Assembly: GCA_903858055.1 (NCBI GenBank)
Contig: CAIOHM010000330.1
Coordinates: 1 to 18,009, forward strand
Direction: 5' to 3'
DNA length: 18,009 nucleotides
DNA from: an uncultured delta proteobacterium
Lineage (GTDB): Bacteria > Myxococcota_A > Polyangia > Polyangiales > Polyangiaceae
The first letter of the stretch is position 1. Every line of letters begins with the position of its first letter. This document shows, in pieces, positions 14,454 through 18,009 of this stretch. Below the pieces are notes generated by a model that did no database searches, was not told the origin of the DNA, and saw only the letters and a list, made by a program, of their open reading frames with translations. A program made the position numbers and the translations under genes.

Positions 14454-14791
14454 GCATGCGGGCCCGGCGCGACGGCGTCGATCTCGACCCCGCGGACGCG
14501 CGCGAACTCTGGGCGCACTTCAGCCACTGGATGGATGAGCACCCCGGCGACCTGGCCGGGTTCGCGTCCGCGCTCGGCGTGAAGAGCGTTCGGCCCGCCC
14601 TCGACCCACGAGGTCCCGTGCTCGTCGTCTCGACGACGGAGGCGCAGGCGGCCTACGCGAACGCGCGGTCACTCGAGACGCCCAAAAAGCGCGAAAAAGG
14701 TTCCGCCCCGAAGAGCGCGCCCACGGGAAAATCCCAGGGAGCGCGGCCAGCGAGCCCCGCGAAGGGGCGCGGCTCGAAACAGCCCGAGTGA
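14450..14791 (+). CDS. small hypothetical protein with basic tail
   Basis: 113 aa from the GTG at 14450, which overlaps the bcp stop as GTGA and has GGAG 5 bases upstream; the ATG at 14456 is an equally possible start. The N-terminal two thirds look folded: DLDPADARELWAHFSHWM, EHPGDLAGFASALG, then VLVVSTTEAQAAYANARSLE. The last 35 residues are Lys/Ser/Ala/Pro-rich and surely disordered, strongly basic like a nucleic-acid-binding tail. No family recognised. It lies between bcp and the ATP synthase genes, 86 bases before atpF'. Coupling to bcp makes co-expression likely, but its role is unknown. Confidence 0.6.
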   Translation: MSMRARRDGVDLDPADARELWAHFSHWMDEHPGDLAGFASALGVKSVRPALDPRGPVLVVSTTEAQAAYANARSLETPKKREKGSAPKSAPTGKSQGARPASPAKGRGSKQPE

Positions 14792-14838
14792 AGCATCGTG
14801 ACAGCACGCGAATGCGGTGTTAACGCGCCGCTGGCTTC

Positions 14839-14859
14839 GGTCCCGGCTTGCCGCGGACC
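14839..14859 (+). promoter_or_regulatory. stem-loop in the leader of the ATP synthase genes
   Basis: GGTCC-CGG (14839-14846) pairs with CCG-C-GGACC (14851-14859) around a CTTG loop, giving 8 pairs with one bulged C. It ends 18 bases before the atpF' ATG. No T-tract follows, so it is not a clear terminator; it could be a leader structure or a processing site. Upstream, GTGACA at 14798-14803 could be a -35 box, but the -10 partner (TAACGC at 14821-14826, 17 bases on) is poor. Confidence 0.35.
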
Positions 14860-14877
14860 CGCAAGCCCCAAGAGCCC

Positions 14878-15390
14878 ATGGCCCTCCTCACGACTGCCCT
14901 CTTTGCCGACAATGGTTCGGCGCACGCGAACCTCGCGAGCCTCGCGAGCGGCGGCGTCGACGTCGACTTCGATGCGAGCGTTCTCGCGCACATCGGCGTC
15001 TTCCTCGTGCTTCTGGTCGTCCTGAAGCCGCTCATCTTCGACCCGCTCCTCGCCCTCTTCGAAGAGCGTGAGCGTCGCACCATCGGCACGAAGGGCTCCG
15101 CGAAGGCGCTCGACGACGAGGCCGAGCGCGCGCGCGTCGAGGTCGAAACCAAGATGACCGCGGCCCGCGGCGAAGGAAACGCCACCCGCGCGGCGCTTCA
15201 CACGCAGGCCATGAAGGAAGAATCCGAAATCCTCGCGAAGGCGCGCGAAGAGGCCGAGGCGATCACCAGCAAGGGTCGCAGCGCGAACGCATCGGCGCGG
15301 GACACCGCGAAGGCCGCGCTCGACGCGCAGGCCAAGGAACTCGCCGCGCTCGTCGCCACGCGCGCGCTTGGACGTGAGGTGGGACAATGA
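14878..15390 (+). CDS. atpF': ATP synthase F0 subunit b'
   Basis: 170 aa from the ATG at 14878 (weak AAGAG site). First of two tandem b-type subunits, which form the peripheral stalk linking F0 to the delta/alpha head of F1. One membrane helix at about 35-53 (VLAHIGVFLVLLVVLK) is followed by FDPLLALFEERERR, the standard junction into the long cytoplasmic coiled coil. The helical part is rich in Ala, Glu, Lys and Arg to the C-terminus. An N-terminal stretch of about 30 residues before the helix is longer than in E. coli b. The stop overlaps the next ATG (ATGA), so stoichiometry is probably set by coupled translation. The b' rather than b label rests on position; atpB and atpE are not adjacent. 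Confidence 0.88.
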   Translation: MALLTTALFADNGSAHANLASLASGGVDVDFDASVLAHIGVFLVLLVVLKPLIFDPLLALFEERERRTIGTKGSAKALDDEAERARVEVETKMTAARGEGNATRAALHTQAMKEESEILAKAREEAEAITSKGRSANASARDTAKAALDAQAKELAALVATRALGREVGQ

Positions 15391-16130
15391 AGCGCTTGAC
15401 CCTCGCTGCTCTTCTCGTCGCGGGGAGCGTGTTCGCGCAAGAGGCGCCTGCTGCAGCGCCCGCGCCCGCGGCGGCGCCGGAAGGCACCGTGGCCCAAGAG
15501 GCGCAAGGCCCGGCCATCGAAGCCGAAGTGCACGAAGGTGCGCACGTCACGCACGAAGAAGGCGCCCACGAGGCGGCCCACGAAGGTCACCACGGCCCCG
15601 GCGCGATCCGCTGGCTGCCCAGCGACCCAGGCGAGGGCGTGCCCTACGTCTACATGCTCCTCAACTTCGCCATCCTCATGGCGATCTACGTGAAGGCCGG
15701 CAAGCAGCCGATCGCCGACGCGCTCGTGAAGCGCCGCAGCGACTACCTCGCGAAGGTCGAGGAAGCCGATCGTCTCCGTCGCGAGGCCGAGGCCCGCGCC
15801 GAGAAGTACAAGTCGCAGCTCGCGACCCTCGAGCAGGACCTCGCCGCCGCGCGCAGCGCCCTCGAAGAGGCGGGCAAGGCCGACCGTCAGCGCATCCTCG
15901 CCGAGGCGCAGGAGCGCGCCGAGCGCATGAAGCACGACGCCGCGTTCCTCGTGGCACAGGAAGAGCGCTCGCTCCGTGACGAGCTCCAGCGCAAGGCCGC
16001 GATCGCCGCGGTCGAGGCCGCAGCGCAGCTCCTCGCTACCAACGTGAACGCTGCCGACCAAGAGCGTCTCGCCGAGACCTTCCTCTCGGGCCTCTCGTCC
16101 ACCTCCCTCCGTAGCGGAGCTGCCCAATGA
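15387..16130 (+). CDS. atpF: ATP synthase F0 subunit b with signal peptide and His-rich extension
   Basis: 247 aa, longer than E. coli b (156). It begins with a signal peptide (MKRLTLAALLVAGSVFA, likely cut before Gln18). An Ala/Pro stretch (20-31) comes next, followed by a His/Glu-rich segment with His at 49, 53, 56, 61, 65, 68 and 69. The membrane helix is PYVYMLLNFAILMAIYVKAG (86-105), and a long coiled coil runs to the C-terminus (KRRSDYLAKVEEADRLRREAE onward). With the helix oriented N-out, the extension would lie in the periplasm. GAGG and GGTGGGA precede the ATG; 4-base overlaps join it to atpF' upstream and atpH downstream. Stalk function as for b'. The His-rich part could bind metal or protons, which is speculation. 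Confidence 0.9.
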   Translation: MKRLTLAALLVAGSVFAQEAPAAAPAPAAAPEGTVAQEAQGPAIEAEVHEGAHVTHEEGAHEAAHEGHHGPGAIRWLPSDPGEGVPYVYMLLNFAILMAIYVKAGKQPIADALVKRRSDYLAKVEEADRLRREAEARAEKYKSQLATLEQDLAAARSALEEAGKADRQRILAEAQERAERMKHDAAFLVAQEERSLRDELQRKAAIAAVEAAAQLLATNVNAADQERLAETFLSGLSSTSLRSGAAQ

Positions 16131-16666
16131 GCCTCGCCGTCGCCACGCGCTACGCCCGCGCTCTCCTCGAGCTCGGCCAAGAGACCAAGACCCTCGAGAG
16201 CCTCATTGGCGAGTTCGAGCGCGCCGCCGCTACCTACGAGGCGAGCGAGGAGCTCCGCGCCGTGCTCGCGAACCCGCTCCTCTCGCGCGAAGCCAAGAAC
16301 GCGATCGTCTCCGACGTCGCGGGCGCCCTCGGGCTCTCGGCCAACGCCAAGAACACCCTGCGGCTCCTCGCGGACCGCCGCCGCATCGACTCCCTCCCGG
16401 CGATCACGCGCCGCCTCCGCGAGCTCGTGGACCGCGAGCAAGGCCTCGTCCACGCCGACGTCGTCGCAGCCGCACGCCTTTCGGCGGGCTTCTACGACCG
16501 ACTCAAGGCGGAGCTCGAAAAGCTCACGGGCAAGAAGATCGCTCTCCGCTCCAGCGAAGACGCGTCGCTCATTGGCGGCGTCGTCGTTCGCATCGGTGAC
16601 ACCGTCATCGACGGCTCCCTCAAGAGCCGTCTCGACTCCCTCAAGCAAAGCCTCCTTCCGAACTAA
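16127..16666 (+). CDS. atpH: ATP synthase F1 subunit delta
   Basis: 179 aa, normal family length. Delta caps the alpha3-beta3 head and holds the b/b' stalk. The N-terminal helical domain opens with AVATRYARALLELG (4-17) and LESLIGEFERAA, and continues with LANPLLSREAKNAIVSDVAG, all typical of AtpH. The C-terminal domain ends with KLTGKKIALRSSEDASLIGGVVVRIGDTVIDGSLKSRL, the conserved family signature. It overlaps atpF by 4 bases (ATGA) and is 45 bases from atpA. Confidence 0.96.
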   Translation: MSLAVATRYARALLELGQETKTLESLIGEFERAAATYEASEELRAVLANPLLSREAKNAIVSDVAGALGLSANAKNTLRLLADRRRIDSLPAITRRLRELVDREQGLVHADVVAAARLSAGFYDRLKAELEKLTGKKIALRSSEDASLIGGVVVRIGDTVIDGSLKSRLDSLKQSLLPN

Positions 16667-16680
16667 CCGGCCATCGCCGG
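16667..16680 (+). other. short inverted repeat between atpH and atpA
   Basis: CCGGC (16667-16671) and GCCGG (16676-16680) flank CATC directly after the atpH stop. It is a small 5-pair hairpin without a T-tract. Within an operon, this may mark an RNA-processing or stability point that lets the alpha gene be expressed more than the stalk genes. That role is an inference. Confidence 0.3.
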
Positions 16681-16711
16681 TCGCTCACCCTCACGCAGGT
16701 CCGAGGATTCC

Positions 16712-18009
16712 ATGCAGCTTCGCGCCGAAGAGATCTCGCAGATCATCAAGAAGCAAATCCAGGGTTACGAGCAGGTCGCTCTCACGCAAGAGACGGGCTC
16801 CGTCCTCAGCGTGGGCGACGGCATCGCCCGCGTCTACGGCCTCGAAGGGGCCATGGCCGGCGAGCTCCTCGAGTTCCCGGGCAACCTCATGGGCCTCGTG
16901 CTCAACCTCGAGTCCGACAACGTCGGCGCCGCGCTCTTCGGTGACGCGACCCACATCAAGGAAGGCGCGCTCGTCAAGCGCACCGGCCGCATCCTCGACG
17001 TGCCCGTGGGCGAAGCCCTCGTCGGCCGCGTCGTGAACGCGCTCGGTCAGGCGATCGACGGCAAGGGCCCCATCGACTCGCCGCATCGTCGCCGCGTCGA
17101 AGTGAAGGCGCCGGGCATCATCGCGCGTCAGCCCGTCAAGGAGCCGATGCAGACCGGCATCAAGGCCATCGACGCGATGGTCCCGATCGGCCGCGGTCAG
17201 CGCGAGCTCATCATCGGCGACCGCCAGACCGGCAAGACCGCCGTCGCGCTCGACGCCATCCTGAACCAGAAGGGCCAGGGCGTTCACTGCTTCTACGTCG
17301 CCATCGGCCAGAAGCAGTCGACCGTCGCCGCCGTCGTCGCGAAGCTCCAGCAGTTCGGCGCCATGTCGTACACGACGGTCGTCGTGGCGGCGGCGAGCGA
17401 AGCGGCTCCGCTCCAGTACATCGCGCCCTACACCGGCGTCACGATGGCCGAGTACTTCCGCGACAACGGCGGCCACGCGCTCTGCATCTACGACGACCTC
17501 TCGAAGCAGGCCGTCGCGTACCGCCAGCTCTCGCTCCTCCTCCGCCGCCCGCCGGGCCGCGAGGCGTACCCGGGCGACGTCTTCTACATCCACTCGCGTC
17601 TCCTCGAGCGCGCCGCCAAGATGGCGGACCGCTTCGCCGTCGTCCCGAAGGGCACGACCTACGCGAACCGCGGCGCTGCGAAGGTGCACGCGGGCGAGAA
17701 CGGCAAGCATGAGGCCGAGGGCGAGCTCAAGACGAAGGGCGAGGGCTTCGAGATCGTCCGTGACCCGACGTCCGGCGGCTCGCTCACCGCGCTCCCGATC
17801 ATCGAGACCCAGGCGGGCGACGTCTCGGCGTACATCCCGACCAACGTCATCTCGATCACCGACGGCCAGATCTACCTGCAGCCCGAGCTCTTCTCGGCAG
17901 GCATTCGTCCCGCCATCAACGTCGGCATCTCGGTGTCGCGCGTCGGTGGTAACGCGCAGATCAAGGCGATGAAGGAAGTCGCGGGCTCGCTGCGACTCGA
18001 CCTCGCGGC
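16712..18009 (+). CDS. atpA: ATP synthase F1 subunit alpha (3' end beyond the window)
   Basis: 432 complete codons are visible from the ATG at 16712, which has GAGG 5 bases upstream. Non-catalytic nucleotide-binding subunit of the F1 head. Walker A GDRQTGKT falls at residues 169-176, exactly as in E. coli. Also present are the N-terminal EISQIIKKQI, VLSVGDGIARVYGL, GRVVNALGQAIDGKGPI, AMVPIGRGQRELI, YVAIGQKQSTVA, Walker B-like CIYDDLSKQA, RPPGREAYPGDVFYIHSRLLERAAKM, LTALPIIETQAGDVSAYIPTNVISITDGQ and ISVSRVGG with the arginine finger. Between AAKM (304) and GGSLT (355) there are 50 residues where most alpha subunits have about 5. The reading frame is intact, so this is a real extra loop. atpG, atpD and atpC presumably follow outside the window. 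Confidence 0.98.
   Translation, partial: MQLRAEEISQIIKKQIQGYEQVALTQETGSVLSVGDGIARVYGLEGAMAGELLEFPGNLMGLVLNLESDNVGAALFGDATHIKEGALVKRTGRILDVPVGEALVGRVVNALGQAIDGKGPIDSPHRRRVEVKAPGIIARQPVKEPMQTGIKAIDAMVPIGRGQRELIIGDRQTGKTAVALDAILNQKGQGVHCFYVAIGQKQSTVAAVVAKLQQFGAMSYTTVVVAAASEAAPLQYIAPYTGVTMAEYFRDNGGHALCIYDDLSKQAVAYRQLSLLLRRPPGREAYPGDVFYIHSRLLERAAKMADRFAVVPKGTTYANRGAAKVHAGENGKHEAEGELKTKGEGFEIVRDPTSGGSLTALPIIETQAGDVSAYIPTNVISITDGQIYLQPELFSAGIRPAINVGISVSRVGGNAQIKAMKEVAGSLRLDLA

Noticed and set aside
16667..16680. Terminator between atpH and atpA
   Set aside because: The stem is only 5 pairs, there is no T-tract, and termination inside the ATP synthase operon is not expected.

Overview
The window is chromosomal core DNA from a high-GC, Gram-negative bacterium, most likely a myxobacterium or close relative (Myxococcota, former Deltaproteobacteria). 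The case rests on strong G/C third positions, an abundance of Ala/Pro-rich lipoproteins, a paired b'/b ATP synthase layout without atpB and atpE alongside, an iron-sulfur photolyase and an AstA homologue. The assignment is inferred from gene content, not from a marker search. Codon use looks uniform, and I see no insertion sequence, prophage, CRISPR array or other sign of recent transfer. No gene-free stretch reaches 300 bases.

Left part (1-4489). The window opens inside a tRNA gene read leftward, with a good sigma70-type promoter behind it. A rightward gene encodes a lipoprotein of the PNGase F (peptide-N-glycosidase) family. It is followed, tail to tail, by a leftward pair: a YdfG-type short-chain dehydrogenase and a small HExxH protein. 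Next comes a second leftward pair, a DUF2256 zinc-ribbon-like protein and an iron-sulfur photolyase of the (6-4) PhrB type. Both pairs are joined by 4-base stop/start overlaps.

Middle (4590-12154). A rightward run holds a CrtD-like FAD oxidoreductase, a small membrane protein, mutL and miaA. Spacing of 16 nt or less, or overlap, suggests one transcript. It collides with a leftward pair: a ZnuA-like lipoprotein that has lost the family's metal ligands, and a long TonB-like protein. The 3' end of the TonB-like gene overlaps the 3' end of miaA by 91 bases.

Right part (12271-18009). Reading rightward: astA (arginine N-succinyltransferase), a small TPR-like lipoprotein, a lipoprotein form of the peroxiredoxin Bcp, a small basic-tailed hypothetical, and the ATP synthase genes atpF' (b'), atpF (b), atpH (delta) and atpA (alpha, cut by the right edge). 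The b subunit carries a signal peptide and a His-rich periplasmic stretch. Alpha carries an extra loop of about 45 residues just before its conserved GGSLTALPI segment.

I found no complete undescribed multi-gene system. The most rewarding leads are the PNGase F homologue lacking one active-site glutamate, the metal-binding protein without metal ligands paired with a TonB-like protein, and the unusual extensions of the ATP synthase b and alpha subunits.
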